Origin: Sulfitobacter guttiformis
GTDB taxonomy: Bacteria > Pseudomonadota > Alphaproteobacteria > Rhodobacterales > Rhodobacteraceae
Length of the DNA: 64,000 nt
Assembly: GCF_003610455.1 (NCBI RefSeq)
Contig: NZ_RAQK01000001.1
Coordinates: forward strand, 806,001 to 870,000
Direction: 5' to 3'
Position 1 is the stretch's first letter; each line of letters starts with the position of its first letter. Under the pieces are notes generated by a model. It saw only the letters and a program-made list of their open reading frames with translations, made no database searches and was not told where the DNA came from. Below, piece after piece: positions 38,473 to 48,429 of the stretch. Position numbers and translations under genes: made by a program.

Positions 38473-39696
38473 TCAATAGAACGCCTGCAACCCAGTGATG
38501 GCACGGCCGAGGATCAGCGCGTGTACATCATGCGTGCCCTCATATGTGTTCACCGTCTCGAGGTTCATCATGTGGCGCATGACCTGAAAATCACCGGAAA
38601 TACCGTTACCGCCGTGCATGTCACGGGAGTGACGCGCAATTTCCAGCGCTTTGCCGCAGTTGTTGCGCTTGACGATGGAAATCATCTCAGGTGCTGCGTT
38701 GGCATTATCCATCAGACGGCCAACTTGCAGCGATGCCTGCGTGCCAAGGCTGATTTCGGTCATCATATCGGCCAGTTTTTTCTGAAACAGCTGGGTTTGG
38801 GCCAGCGGCTTGTTGAACTGGTGACGGTCCAGACCGTATTGGCGCGCAGCATGCATGCAGAATTCGGCAGCCCCCATAACACCCCAGGAAATACCGTAAC
38901 GCGCACGGTTCAAACAGCCGAACGGACCTTTCAGGCCTTGGACGTTTGGCAGCAATGCGTCATCGCCCACTTCCACGTTATCCATGACGATCTCGCCAGT
39001 GATTGATGCGCGCAGGCTAAGCTTGTTGCCGATCTTTGGAGCGCTCAAGCCCTTCATGCCCTTTTCAAGGATGAAGCCGCGGATCTTACCGCCATGCTCT
39101 TCGGACTTGGCCCAGACCACAAATACATCCGCGATAGGTGCGTTGGAGATCCACATTTTCGAGCCGGTCAGCTTATAGCCGTTGGCAGTCTTTACAGCAC
39201 GGGTTTTCATGCCCGCAGGATCGGAGCCCGCATCAGGCTCTGTCAGACCGAAGCAGCCAATGTATTCACCGCTCGACAGTTTTGGCAGGTACTTCATACG
39301 TTGCGCCTCGGAGCCGTAGGCGTAGATCGGGTACATGACCAAGGATGACTGCACGGACATCATCGAGCGATAACCGCTGTCCACACGCTCGACCTCGCGC
39401 GCAACCAGACCGTAGGAGACATACGAGCCGCCCAAGCCGCCGTATTCCTCAGGGACCGTAATACCCAGCAGTCCCATATCGCCCATCTCACGGAAGATGC
39501 CTGCATCGGTTTCTTCGTTCGCAAAGGCGTTGATGACGCGCGGCTGAAGCTTTTCAGTCGCATAGGCGCGCGCGCTTTCCATGATCATCCGCTCGTCTTC
39601 AGACAGCTGTTCATTCAGACGAAGTGGATCGGACCATTCAAACTGGCCCAGATCGGGAGCGTCTTTTGCTTTTAAAATAGGTGTTTGCGTGTTCAT
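38473..39696 (-). CDS. gcdH: Glutaryl-CoA dehydrogenase
   Basis: The 407-residue flavoprotein oxidatively decarboxylates glutaryl-CoA to crotonyl-CoA in lysine and tryptophan breakdown. It shows [12 protein letters not shown] for FAD/substrate binding, [18 protein letters not shown] and the catalytic Glu in [16 protein letters not shown]. The ATG follows AAGGA at six bases; a 22-codon extension is not needed. Its divergent LysR neighbour is the likely regulator. Confidence 0.93.
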   Translation of the reverse strand: MNTQTPILKAKDAPDLGQFEWSDPLRLNEQLSEDERMIMESARAYATEKLQPRVINAFANEETDAGIFREMGDMGLLGITVPEEYGGLGGSYVSYGLVAREVERVDSGYRSMMSVQSSLVMYPIYAYGSEAQRMKYLPKLSSGEYIGCFGLTEPDAGSDPAGMKTRAVKTANGYKLTGSKMWISNAPIADVFVVWAKSEEHGGKIRGFILEKGMKGLSAPKIGNKLSLRASITGEIVMDNVEVGDDALLPNVQGLKGPFGCLNRARYGISWGVMGAAEFCMHAARQYGLDRHQFNKPLAQTQLFQKKLADMMTEISLGTQASLQVGRLMDNANAAPEMISIVKRNNCGKALEIARHSRDMHGGNGISGDFQVMRHMMNLETVNTYEGTHDVHALILGRAITGLQAFY

Positions 39697-39740
39697 GGCA
39701 TATCCTTCCAGACAGAAATTCAGGGTGCTTGGCCATAATA

Positions 39741-39758
39741 TTGCATATTTTCGTGCAA
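39741..39758. promoter_or_regulatory. Candidate LysR-type binding site
   Basis: TTGCA and TGCAA flank eight bases in the gap between gcdH and the LysR gene. The T-rich dyad has the T-N11-A-like shape typical of LysR operators and lies where it could control both genes. Confidence 0.5.
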
Positions 39759-39803
39759 ACATCTAACAATGCTTGATCCTCAACATATGAGTTTTTGTAA
39801 TAT

Positions 39804-40694
39804 ATGATCGCTCCACGCCGGTACCTCCCCTCCGTCTCTGCCCTTCTGGCGTTCGAGGCTTGTGCACGCCTTGGCAGCGCCACTCAGGCCGCGACGGAAC
39901 TGTCGTTGACGCAATCAGCCATCAGCCGCCAGATCAAGGCGCTGGAGGGGCAACTCGGGGTGCAGCTGATGGCGAGGCAGGGGCGCCGCCTTAGCTGTAC
40001 GCAGGCAGGTTTGGAATATGTCCGCGAGGTACGGGAGGTGCTGGGGCGGCTGGCACAGGCATCGGTCAATGCAGCAACGCAGGCACAATCGGGTGTGCTG
40101 ACACTGGCGATTCTGCCCGCCTTCGGGATGCACTGGCTTGCGCCACGTCTGTCAAATTTTGCCGAAACCCACCGAGAAGTGACGGTGAACCTGTCCACGC
40201 GATTGCATCCTTTTGCGTTGGGGCCCAGCCCGTTTGACGCTGCGATCCACTTTGGCCACGAAGATTGGCCCGGCGTGCATTACATGCCCCTGATGCCGGA
40301 AATTGTGGTTCCCGTCTGTGCACCCGGTCTCGCAGGCGCACCATTCGAGGCCCCTGCAAGCCTTCTGTCTCACCCGCTGCTGCACCTCGAAACCCGGCCC
40401 CGCGCATGGGCGCGCTGGCTCAAAGCGGTGGGCCATCCCTGCGAACCGCCCCATGGCATGATGTTTGACCAGTTCGCCACGATGGCACAGGCGGCGGTGC
40501 ACGGCCTTGGCATTGCCCTGTTGCCGACGTTTGTGGCTGATCCCTACCTCAAGGACGGGCAACTGGTCCTGGCCTCCGACAAAACGACAGAGAGCATCGG
40601 CAGCTATTATCTTGTCTGGCCCGTGGACCGCCCCGCCCCGCCGCCGTTGACTGCCTTTTGCGACTGGCTGGGGACGCAAACGCAAAGCAATTGA
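39804..40694 (+). CDS. LysR-family regulator (GcvA-like)
   Basis: The 296-residue protein has the N-terminal helix-turn-helix ATELSLTQSAISRQIKALEG and an effector-binding domain from about residue 92. LPSVSALLAFEACARLGS is typical of the GcvA subgroup. Its divergence from gcdH implies it senses glutarate or glutaryl-CoA metabolism; this is by neighbour inference. Confidence 0.9.
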   Translation: MIAPRRYLPSVSALLAFEACARLGSATQAATELSLTQSAISRQIKALEGQLGVQLMARQGRRLSCTQAGLEYVREVREVLGRLAQASVNAATQAQSGVLTLAILPAFGMHWLAPRLSNFAETHREVTVNLSTRLHPFALGPSPFDAAIHFGHEDWPGVHYMPLMPEIVVPVCAPGLAGAPFEAPASLLSHPLLHLETRPRAWARWLKAVGHPCEPPHGMMFDQFATMAQAAVHGLGIALLPTFVADPYLKDGQLVLASDKTTESIGSYYLVWPVDRPAPPPLTAFCDWLGTQTQSN

Positions 40695-40846
40695 GGCAGA
40701 AAACTGACCCGTTTGCGCACGAACGACTACGGCCTGTGCTGTTGCAATTATGGTTAAGGAAATGGGCGTATCGCCCAAAATCTGCCACATTCAATATCTA
40801 TAGCAACGGAATAAGACGGCGGGGGCCGACATCAAGGAGCATGACA

Positions 40847-41215
40847 ATGCTAAGCAAGTTTTTCCTGCGCGCCGCTACAACTGCGGCAGCGCTGACCTGT
40901 ATCGCAGGATCCGCCTCAGCTGAAACATACCGCATTATCATGCTGGATTATACATTTTTCCCCGAAATCAGCTTTGTTCAACCCGGCGACGTTGTCATCT
41001 TCGACAATGCTTCGGGCCAGTCTCGCGACATCAAAGCAGACGACGAAAGCTGGGAAGTGCGCGACATCGGCGCAGGCACTGAGAAAAGCCTGACAATCGT
41101 TGAAGGCATGCCAAACAAATTCATCAGCGTTGTTCCAAGTGCTGGAGACCCCGCAGCAGATGAAAACGGCAATATACAGGTTGTGGGCACACTCAACTTC
41201 AGCGTCCAGAACTAG
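40847..41215 (+). CDS. Secreted cupredoxin-fold protein lacking copper ligands
   Basis: The 122-residue product has a signal peptide cut near SASA-E (about residue 26). The mature segment YTFFPEISFVQPGDVVIFDN resembles the first half of cupredoxins. It has no His and no Cys in the mature part, so a type 1 copper site is impossible. Two ATGs lie six bases apart; AAGGAG is seven bases from the second, which I use. Function unknown. Confidence 0.75.
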   Translation: MLSKFFLRAATTAAALTCIAGSASAETYRIIMLDYTFFPEISFVQPGDVVIFDNASGQSRDIKADDESWEVRDIGAGTEKSLTIVEGMPNKFISVVPSAGDPAADENGNIQVVGTLNFSVQN

Positions 41216-41269
41216 TTCAGCGCGTTACGCACCGACCGGCAAGTAGCGGCAATCGGCCTGTGCATCTGT

Positions 41270-41980
41270 CTAAGGTGCATCCGGCTCGTCAAACCGCTCC
41301 AAAAGCGGCTCGATCAACTCTGGTCCTTCGGCCCGGTTTGAATTCACTAAGCGACTTACACGATGCCACGTCAAAACATCATCTGCCGCCGCCCGCATCA
41401 GCGGTGCGGCGCCTTTACCGTTCTCGCCTAGCCACAGCGCCCAATCGCAAGGCTCGATTATGACGGGCATGCGGTGGTGGATATTCTGCATCGGGATATT
41501 GGCCCCCACAGTAAGGGCAGCAGCAGTGCGTAATTCATCGCCTCCCGCACCCTCGCCCGCAGGATCACGCCACCCTTGCCAAAGCCCGGCCAGAGCCAGT
41601 GGTGCACCATCACGGCGGGTGATGTACCATGGGTCACGCCCGCCCACGGCATCCTTTGTCCATTCAAAAAAGCCGCTGGCCACAATCAGTACACGGCGCG
41701 CGTGAACTGCCGTTCGAAAGGCGGGCTTTTCAAGCACTGTCTCGCTGCGGGCGTTGATCAACAACGGGCCGTCGGCGGGCGTTTTGTACCAGTGCGGGAT
41801 CAGACCCCAGCGCATCGTCTGCATCCGGCGCGGCTGGTCCGGTCCGCCTGTGATCACTGCAATATCATCAGTCGGACAGATATTGAAATCCGGCCCTTCG
41901 GGCAGGCTGTTGGCAGGTTGCGCCTCAAATACATGTGCCATCGCCTGCGGTGGAAGGGTCAGCGCCATACGTCCGCACAT
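41270..41980 (-). CDS. SOS response-associated peptidase (SRAP/HMCES family)
   Basis: The 236-residue protein starts MCGRMAL, where Cys2 becomes N-terminal after Met removal and crosslinks abasic sites in single-stranded DNA. Other features are FNICPTDDIAV, MRWGLIPHWYK, INARSETV, PSGFFEW-like ASGFFEWT, and HHRMPVII (His). It protects abasic DNA during replication. Confidence 0.93.
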   Translation of the reverse strand: MCGRMALTLPPQAMAHVFEAQPANSLPEGPDFNICPTDDIAVITGGPDQPRRMQTMRWGLIPHWYKTPADGPLLINARSETVLEKPAFRTAVHARRVLIVASGFFEWTKDAVGGRDPWYITRRDGAPLALAGLWQGWRDPAGEGAGGDELRTAAALTVGANIPMQNIHHRMPVIIEPCDWALWLGENGKGAAPLMRAAADDVLTWHRVSRLVNSNRAEGPELIEPLLERFDEPDAP

Positions 41981-42060
41981 TTGATTTGTCCTGTTTCACG
42001 GTAAGGGCCAATGCTCCAATCTTAGCTGCGCAGGCCCAACATCACCATGCCATACGACAT

Positions 42061-42095
42061 AAAAAAAAGGCGCGCCCGTTGTCGGGGCGCGCCTT
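42061..42095 (-). terminator. Terminator after the 5'-nucleotidase gene
   Basis: On the minus strand AAAGGCGCGCCCC pairs with GGGCGCGCC, then eight T residues follow. It lies 23 bases past the stop codon. Confidence 0.92.
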
Positions 42096-42117
42096 TGAGC
42101 GGTAGTAGTAGACAGAA

Positions 42118-43686
42118 TTACTTGGCCGTGATGCGGCCGTCTGTGTAGGGTTTGTAGGGTGCGTTCGCGGCGAGATACTGCGCCGTTACATCGGCCAGAT
42201 CGGGACCGAAATCATAGGCGTTTTCAGCCATTTTGAACATCGCGAACCCGTCTCCGCCATTGCGCACATAATCGTTGGAAACAACGCCATAGACCTTTTC
42301 GAGGTCAATAGGCGCACCGGCAATCATCACATCGGACACGCGGCTGCCGACAGCTGCGGTCACATCGAAGGCATAGCTCATGCCCGCAACCTGCAAGAAT
42401 CGGCCTGCGCCCTCCTCCAGTTGGCTTACGCTGTTCTCTAGCGCTTCGACCAGTACGGCACCCGAAACCTGGAAGGTCGACAGGGTGTTCTGGAACGGCA
42501 GTACTGTCAGCACGTCGCCCATGGTGACCTGACCGCTGTTGATGGAGGCACGGATGCCACCACTGTTCTGGATCGCCACGTCGATACCCTGATCGGCAAC
42601 ACGCGCCAGCATCGCATCGGCAATCAGGTTCCCCATCGAGCATTCCTGCGAGCGGCACACGGCACGGTCCCCGCCAATCACCTCTGCCGTATCGGCAACA
42701 ACCTTGTTGCGAATCTCGTCCAGCGGCTTTGCCATCTCGGCGATGCGCGCGACCGTGTCATCGTCTTCCACAACAGATGCGTCGATAAGCACTGGCTCAC
42801 CCGTGGCTTCGGTAAGGTTGCCCTCGTCGTCAAAGGTGACGTTCAGCTCCCCCAGATATTTGCCGTATGCGTAGGCCTGAACGATTGCTGTTGTGCCAAC
42901 CATCGTTGGATACGGGCCTTCCGCGTTTTCGTCGGTATTACTCAGGAATGTGTTGGAGTGGCCGCCCACGATCACATCCACACCTGTCGTTTCCGCTGCA
43001 ACCTTTTGGTCTATGGCATAGCTTGAATGGCTCAGAACAATAATCTTGTTCACGCCCTCAGCGGTCATCTTGTCGACCTCGCCCTGCACGGCCGCAACCG
43101 GGTCGGAGAACGTGACATTGTCACCGGGGCTGGCCAGCTCGTGGGTATCTTCCGGCGTCAGACCGATAAGGCCGATTTTCTCTCCACCACGCTCGATCAC
43201 GATCGATTTGGCAAGACGGTTGGCCAGCAGCGGCTCTGCGCTGACATCCGCATTCGACATCAGGATCGGGAAACTTGCCGCTGTCAGGAAAGAGGCAAGC
43301 ACTTCTGGACCATCGTCAAATTCATGATTGCCTACAGTCATCCCGTCATAGCCGAGCTTGTTCATCATCTCCGCAGCCATCTGGCCCTTGTAATATGAAT
43401 AGAACAGCGTGCCCTGAAACTGGTCACCACCATCTACAAGAATGGAGTTGTTACTGCGCGCACGGGCGTCCTTGATCGCCGTGACCAGACGGGCAGTCCC
43501 GCCAAAACATTCGCCAGCCGTGTTATCCTCGGCACCGCACGGTCCGTCATACTTGCTGATCGGCTCGAAGCGCGCATGGAAGTCATTCGTGTGAAGAATG
43601 GTCAGCGAATATTCTGCACTCGCCATGCCCGCTGTCAGACCCGTGCTCAGGCCAAGTGCAGCAGCATTCATAAGGAATCGTTTCAT
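42118..43686 (-). CDS. Periplasmic 5'-nucleotidase/metallophosphatase
   Basis: The 522-residue protein has a signal peptide (to about residue 24), an N-terminal metallophosphatase domain with ILHTNDFHARFEP, VDGGDQFQG, GNHEFDDG, LSHSSYA and VGGHSNTF, and a C-terminal substrate domain (about residues 340-510) with SGGIRASI. It probably hydrolyses extracellular nucleotides to salvage nucleosides and phosphate. Confidence 0.93.
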   Translation of the reverse strand: MKRFLMNAAALGLSTGLTAGMASAEYSLTILHTNDFHARFEPISKYDGPCGAEDNTAGECFGGTARLVTAIKDARARSNNSILVDGGDQFQGTLFYSYYKGQMAAEMMNKLGYDGMTVGNHEFDDGPEVLASFLTAASFPILMSNADVSAEPLLANRLAKSIVIERGGEKIGLIGLTPEDTHELASPGDNVTFSDPVAAVQGEVDKMTAEGVNKIIVLSHSSYAIDQKVAAETTGVDVIVGGHSNTFLSNTDENAEGPYPTMVGTTAIVQAYAYGKYLGELNVTFDDEGNLTEATGEPVLIDASVVEDDDTVARIAEMAKPLDEIRNKVVADTAEVIGGDRAVCRSQECSMGNLIADAMLARVADQGIDVAIQNSGGIRASINSGQVTMGDVLTVLPFQNTLSTFQVSGAVLVEALENSVSQLEEGAGRFLQVAGMSYAFDVTAAVGSRVSDVMIAGAPIDLEKVYGVVSNDYVRNGGDGFAMFKMAENAYDFGPDLADVTAQYLAANAPYKPYTDGRITAK

Positions 43687-43848
43687 GTTGTTCTCCGGTT
43701 GGAAATATCTGCCCGCATCGTGGCGCGCAGTACCTTGCCTGTCAAAGAGGATATGCGAGGGGATGCTACGTCACTTACCGCTTTGACTGGTATTCGGGCA
43801 CTGCTTGGGGCCTTGACCGCCGTCCTTCACATCGGCATCACACACACT

Positions 43849-44199
43849 ATGCTTATATTCAAAATACTCCGCACCGACGAATGGAACACCCTGCGCAAGG
43901 AGGGCGAGACAACCGGCGCGCCCATCGACGTAGCAGATGGCTATATCCATATATCCACTGCCCAACAGGTCAGCGAAACCGTGGCAAAGCATTTCGCAGG
44001 CGAGGACGGTCTTTTTCTTGTCGCCCTCGAGACTGACGCGCTGGGTCAGGCGCTCGAATGGGAAGTGTCGCGCGGCGATGCGCTGTTTCCCCACCTCTAC
44101 CGCAAGCTGACGATGCCCGATGTGGTCTGGGCCCAGCCTCTGCCCCTGGTGGACGGCGTACACCAGTTTCCCGCAGGTCTGGCAGAGGCTTCGGAATGA
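43849..44199 (+). CDS. DUF952 family protein
   Basis: The 116-residue protein has the DUF952 pattern IFKILRTDEWN, DVADGYIHISTAQQV and RGDALFPHLYRKL. It probably adopts an ADP-ribosyltransferase-like or glutathione-S-transferase-unrelated small fold; activity is unproven. It overlaps the DUF1330 gene by four bases. Confidence 0.88.
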   Translation: MLIFKILRTDEWNTLRKEGETTGAPIDVADGYIHISTAQQVSETVAKHFAGEDGLFLVALETDALGQALEWEVSRGDALFPHLYRKLTMPDVVWAQPLPLVDGVHQFPAGLAEASE

Positions 44200-44627
44200 C
44201 AGACTATCCCGATACCTCGCGCGCTCAGTTCGAGGTGTTCAAGTCATTGCCCCGCGACACACCGGTAAATATGCTAAATCTGGTGCAGTTTCACAGTACG
44301 GCCAAATATCCTGCCGGGCATGAGTTGGCCGCAAAAGCGCTGACAGGCGCGCAGGCCTATGCAAATTACGGCGCGGCAAGTGGCCCTATACTGGCCCGTG
44401 TGGGCGGTACAGTGATCTGGCGCGGCGGTTTCGAGATGACACTGATCGGCGCGCCTGACGAGGCTTGGGATGCCATGTTCATTGTTCACTTTCCGGCCGC
44501 ATCCGCCTTCCTCGCGATGGTCACTGACCCGCAATACCAACTTGCCGTTGTGCACCGTCAGGCGGCGGTCAAAACATCGCGCCTTATCCGCACGACGCCC
44601 CAACCTGCATCGGATATCTTCGGATGA
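44196..44627 (+). CDS. DUF1330-type ferredoxin-like protein
   Basis: The 143-residue protein has [16 protein letters not shown] at the start, [14 protein letters not shown] and [15 protein letters not shown], as in DUF1330/EthD-like dimeric alpha-beta barrels. It may be a small oxygenase or binding protein. It is coupled by ATGA to DUF952 and to pyrD. Confidence 0.78.
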   Translation: MTDYPDTSRAQFEVFKSLPRDTPVNMLNLVQFHSTAKYPAGHELAAKALTGAQAYANYGAASGPILARVGGTVIWRGGFEMTLIGAPDEAWDAMFIVHFPAASAFLAMVTDPQYQLAVVHRQAAVKTSRLIRTTPQPASDIFG

Positions 44628-45667
44628 ATGCCCTGATCGAAGCGATGGGTCTGAGCGTGCTGCGCCAATTTGACCCCGAAGCAGCACACGGTCTTGCCAT
44701 TCGCGCCCTGCGCGCCGGTTTGACGCCAAAGCCTGGACCGGTGCGCAGCGACCGCCTTGCCATGACGCTGGCAGGAATGACGTTGCCTAATCCAGTGGGA
44801 CTGGCGGCAGGGTTTGACAAAAACGCCACCGCGATTGCGCCACTAAGTGCTGCAGGCTTCGGGTTTATCGAAGTGGGCGCCGCCACGCCTCTGCCACAGT
44901 CGGGAAATGACAAGCCGCGCCTGTTCCGCCTGACCGAGGACCGCGCCGCGATTAACCGGTTCGGCTTTAACAATGACGGGATGGACGCGATTTGTGCGCG
45001 GATCAAAGCAGCCAAACGCACGATCCCTGTGGGTCTCAACCTCGGAGCCAACAAAACCAGCACCGACCGCGCCGCCGATTTCGCTCGCGTGATGGAGGCG
45101 GCACGCGATCACGTTGATTTCGCCACCGTCAATGTCTCGTCGCCCAACACCGAGAAACTGCGTGACCTACAAGGTAAGGCGGCCCTTGCAGGCTTGCTCG
45201 AGGGGGTGATGGCCGTTCGTGGAAACAAGCCCGTCATGCTCAAAATCGCACCTGACCTAACCGAAAGCGAAATTGAAGATGTGGCGCAGGTGGCGCAGGA
45301 TGCAGGCGTTGCCGCGATTATTGCCACCAATACAACGCTATCGCGCGAGGGGCTGAAATCAGCGCATAAAGTCGAGACAGGGGGCCTGTCGGGCGCGCCC
45401 TTGTTCGAGAAATCGACGCGCGTGCTGGCGCGCCTGTCCACACTGACCGATGTACCCCTGATCGGAGTCGGCGGCATAAGCAATGCCGATCAGGCCTATG
45501 CCAAGATCTGCGCGGGCGCTTGTGCTGTCCAGCTTTATACAGCGCTGGTATACGGCGGTCTTTCTATGGTCGGCACCATTGCGCGGGGCATAGATGCCAA
45601 TCTTAAACGTGACGGATTTGCAAACGTGGCCGAGGCAGTTGGCAGCAAACGCAGCGACTGGTTTTGA
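44624..45667 (+). CDS. pyrD: Dihydroorotate dehydrogenase (quinone)
   Basis: The 347-residue class 2 enzyme oxidises dihydroorotate at the membrane with quinone. It shows [39 protein letters not shown] (catalytic Ser), and FMN-binding [10 protein letters not shown]. The N-terminal helix for membrane association is present. Confidence 0.97.
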   Translation: MNALIEAMGLSVLRQFDPEAAHGLAIRALRAGLTPKPGPVRSDRLAMTLAGMTLPNPVGLAAGFDKNATAIAPLSAAGFGFIEVGAATPLPQSGNDKPRLFRLTEDRAAINRFGFNNDGMDAICARIKAAKRTIPVGLNLGANKTSTDRAADFARVMEAARDHVDFATVNVSSPNTEKLRDLQGKAALAGLLEGVMAVRGNKPVMLKIAPDLTESEIEDVAQVAQDAGVAAIIATNTTLSREGLKSAHKVETGGLSGAPLFEKSTRVLARLSTLTDVPLIGVGGISNADQAYAKICAGACAVQLYTALVYGGLSMVGTIARGIDANLKRDGFANVAEAVGSKRSDWF

Positions 45668-45674
45668 CCCACAG

Positions 45675-46991
45675 CTAGTCCGCTGCTGCCCGCTCGAGTG
45701 CGGGGTAGCGCCACCCGAGGGAAATCCCCCGCGCTACAAACGATATGAGCATCGAAAGCCAAAGACCGTGGTTCCCGATCAGCGGCACCAGAGCCAATAC
45801 GCAAACGGTATAAACGCCAAACGATAACGCCATCATATTGCGCATGTCGCGACTGCGCGTCGCCCCTACAAATATTCCGTCAAGAATAAAGGCCGCACAA
45901 CCGATCAGCGGCAGGCCCACCAGATAGGGCAGATAGATCCGCGCCTGTTCGCGTACGCCCTCTGCTGTAGTCATCGTGTCCACGATCCAGCCCCCGAACA
46001 GCGCAAACCCCAGCGCCATCAATGCCGCCGCAGTCATTCCCCACCCTGCCGCAAGCAGGGCCGCCCGCCGCAGGCGCACAGGGTCCCGCGCCCCGAACGC
46101 CCTTCCCACCAGTGCCTCGGCGGAGAATGCAAAACCGTCGAGGGCGTAACTTGCGATCATCAGAAATTGGAGCAGCACCTGATTGGCCGCCAGCGTAACA
46201 TCGCCCTGCCCCGCTCCCATGAACATAAAGCTCACGAATATCGCCTCCAGCAACAGCGAGCGGATAAGGATATCAGTATTGACCCCCATCATTCGGGTCC
46301 AGCGTGGCCCGTCAAATACCACCGCCCATGCGCGCCATGCGACGCCTGCGAATACACCGCGGCAAAACCACAGACCCAGAGCCAGACCACTCCACTCTGC
46401 AATGGCTGTGGCGAAGGCCACGCCCTGCACGCCCCAGCCCAGCCCCATCACAAACCAGATGTCGAGAACGATATTGAGACCATTCATCCACAGTTGAAGG
46501 GCCAGCACCGCCCGCGTCCGTTCCTGCGCGATCAACCAGCCTGTTATACCGTAAAGTGCGATTGCCGCAGGGGCGGACCAGACCCGCACAGCCATATAGG
46601 CCCGCGCCAGCCCCTCAACCTCGGCACTGGCGGGGGAAAGCCGGAAAGAAGCCCAGAATATCGCGCCCTGAAACGCGATAATCACGACACCCGCACCTAG
46701 TCCGATCATCAGCGCACGGGTCAGCAGGGCCGCCACTTCGCCTGCATCACCCTGCCCTTCGGCCTGCGCAGTCAGGCCAACTGTGCCCATACGCAAAAAT
46801 CCGAACACCCAGTAGACCGCCGAGAGAATGATCGCACCGATCCCAACCGCCCCAATCGGCGCTGCCAGTCCCATTTGCCCGACAACGCCTGTATCCACAG
46901 CACCGAGTATCGGCACGGTCGCATTGGACAGCACAATTGGCAGCGCCAAATGCAGCACACGTTTATGCGTAAGTTGCGCGCTCTCAGTCAC
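45675..46991 (-). CDS. MATE-family efflux transporter
   Basis: The 438-residue protein has about 12 membrane segments, as in DinF-like MATE exporters (VLHLALPIVLSNATVPILGAV at the start, VDTGVVGQMG). It begins with GTG overlapping the thioesterase gene by eight bases. The substrate, a cation or drug, is not evident. Confidence 0.92.
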   Translation of the reverse strand: MTESAQLTHKRVLHLALPIVLSNATVPILGAVDTGVVGQMGLAAPIGAVGIGAIILSAVYWVFGFLRMGTVGLTAQAEGQGDAGEVAALLTRALMIGLGAGVVIIAFQGAIFWASFRLSPASAEVEGLARAYMAVRVWSAPAAIALYGITGWLIAQERTRAVLALQLWMNGLNIVLDIWFVMGLGWGVQGVAFATAIAEWSGLALGLWFCRGVFAGVAWRAWAVVFDGPRWTRMMGVNTDILIRSLLLEAIFVSFMFMGAGQGDVTLAANQVLLQFLMIASYALDGFAFSAEALVGRAFGARDPVRLRRAALLAAGWGMTAAALMALGFALFGGWIVDTMTTAEGVREQARIYLPYLVGLPLIGCAAFILDGIFVGATRSRDMRNMMALSFGVYTVCVLALVPLIGNHGLWLSMLISFVARGISLGWRYPALERAAAD

Positions 46992-47496
46992 GCGGTGCAG
47001 GCATCACGAAATGCCCCATCGCCTGTGCATATAGCTTTTCGCGGTTGTCCTGCCATGCCCCCACCTGCACAGAAGCATAGCGCCGCCCTGCCCGCGTGAT
47101 GCGCGCGCGCGCATAGGCGTCGCGCGGCAGGCCCGTACGCAGATAATCAACGGTGAAATCCACAGTCTTGGGCAGTCGTGGCAAATCCTGCGGTGCCACC
47201 CCTTCAAGGCTCAGTTTACCCGCCTCCAGATCATCCCAAAGATAGGTCCAGTTCAGGGTCATCACTGCCGTAATCTCCAGAAACGCAGCCGTGGCACCAC
47301 CGTGCAGCGCGGGCAACAGCGGGTTGCCGATCAGATCGTGCTTGAACGGCATGATCGCGGTCAACTCGTCGCCGCGTCGCTCGAACTCAATCCCGAGAAA
47401 GCGGATGTAGGGTACAGCACCGGCGAGCGCATGTAATGCGGCATCGCGGCGTTGCTTAATAACCTGAACAGGTTCGGGACGCTTGCGAATGGTCAT
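46984..47496 (-). CDS. PaaI-family thioesterase (second of pair)
   Basis: The 170-residue hot-dog protein has IMPFKHDLIGNPLLPALHGGATAAFLE with the HGG substrate motif, and VDFTVDYLR. It hydrolyses acyl-CoA of unknown type. It shares four bases with the other thioesterase gene. Confidence 0.9.
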   Translation of the reverse strand: MTIRKRPEPVQVIKQRRDAALHALAGAVPYIRFLGIEFERRGDELTAIMPFKHDLIGNPLLPALHGGATAAFLEITAVMTLNWTYLWDDLEAGKLSLEGVAPQDLPRLPKTVDFTVDYLRTGLPRDAYARARITRAGRRYASVQVGAWQDNREKLYAQAMGHFVMPAPRD

Positions 47497-47915
47497 TTTC
47501 GGGCCTCCACAGTGAACGCACCTGTCGCTGTCGCGACGGGGTTTTCCGAATCCGCATCCAGTGCAACAGCACGCACAAATGCAACCGAACGGGTAATGTG
47601 ATAGCAGGTCGCAACGGCGGTAATCGTCTGTCCCGGCGTGGCAGCGCGCATATAATCAATGCGCAAATCAATCGTCGCTGTGCCGCCGGCATTTCGGGGA
47701 TGGCACATCACTGCCGCTCCGCAACAGGTGTCCATCAATGCGGACACCGCCCCACCGTGAATGACGCCGGTAACAGGATCACCAATGAGCTCTTCTTTAT
47801 AAGGCATGCAGATCGTAGCAACACCTTCCCCCATTTCCTTGGGCTCCATCCCCAGCATGACGGAATGTGGCAAAGCCTGTATAAACTGGCGTGCAAGCAA
47901 TGTCTTATCGACCAT
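47493..47915 (-). CDS. PaaI-family thioesterase (first of pair)
   Basis: The 140-residue hot-dog thioesterase has MPYKEELIGDPVTGVIHGGA and IDLRIDYMRAA. The ATG giving MVDKTLLARQF is used; upstream in-frame codons overlap the divergent MerR control region. It is followed by a second thioesterase and a MATE gene in one run. Confidence 0.9.
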   Translation of the reverse strand: MVDKTLLARQFIQALPHSVMLGMEPKEMGEGVATICMPYKEELIGDPVTGVIHGGAVSALMDTCCGAAVMCHPRNAGGTATIDLRIDYMRAATPGQTITAVATCYHITRSVAFVRAVALDADSENPVATATGAFTVEARK

Positions 47916-48011
47916 GAGCCCTCCTTGCAGGGACGTTTGGCACCCCGCGACTTGTCCCCTTACAGCCCAAGGCCGGACAAAGGGCAATAGGAACCGTTGC
48001 ACATCGGAGCG

Positions 48012-48026
48012 CAGGCTTTTAGCCTG
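48012..48026 (+). promoter_or_regulatory. Small inverted repeat before the first MerR gene
   Basis: CAGGCT-TTT-AGCCTG is a perfect six-base-pair dyad between the divergent thioesterase and MerR genes, 22 bases before the MerR ATG. It could be an operator or a small leader hairpin. Confidence 0.3.
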
Positions 48027-48048
48027 TAGTCCGGAGGAGCACCCTGAC

Positions 48049-48429
48049 ATGCGCGACGAAACCCGCCTGACCTTCAAAGAAATGTGCGCCAAGTTCGACG
48101 TAACGCCGCGTACGCTGCGCTATTACGAGTACATCGAGCTTTTGTCGCCCGATCGTGAAGGACGTACACGTTTCTATGGTGCCCGCGAGCGGGCACGCAT
48201 GGAGCTGATTCTACGCGGCCGCAGTTTCGGCTTTGCACTAGAGGATATCCGCCAATGGCTGCTGATCTACGAAAAAGACGGTACAAAAGCACAGATGCGT
48301 GCATGGGTGGAAATGGCCAACGGACAGCTGGAAGAATTGGCCCAGCAGCTTAGCCAACTCGAACAGGCACATTCCGAGCTGACGCGCCTGCGTGACGAGA
48401 CGCTGGAGGCGTTGGGCGAGAAGGCCTGA
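48049..48429 (+). CDS. MerR-family regulator 1
   Basis: The 126-residue protein has the winged helix FKEMCAKFDVTPRTLRYYE and FGFALEDIRQWLLIYE, then a long coiled-coil helix (about 83-125). It lacks the metal-binding Cys of MerR. AGGAG precedes the ATG. It is similar to MerR 2 downstream and may regulate fatty-acid oxidation or the divergent thioesterases. Confidence 0.9.
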   Translation: MRDETRLTFKEMCAKFDVTPRTLRYYEYIELLSPDREGRTRFYGARERARMELILRGRSFGFALEDIRQWLLIYEKDGTKAQMRAWVEMANGQLEELAQQLSQLEQAHSELTRLRDETLEALGEKA

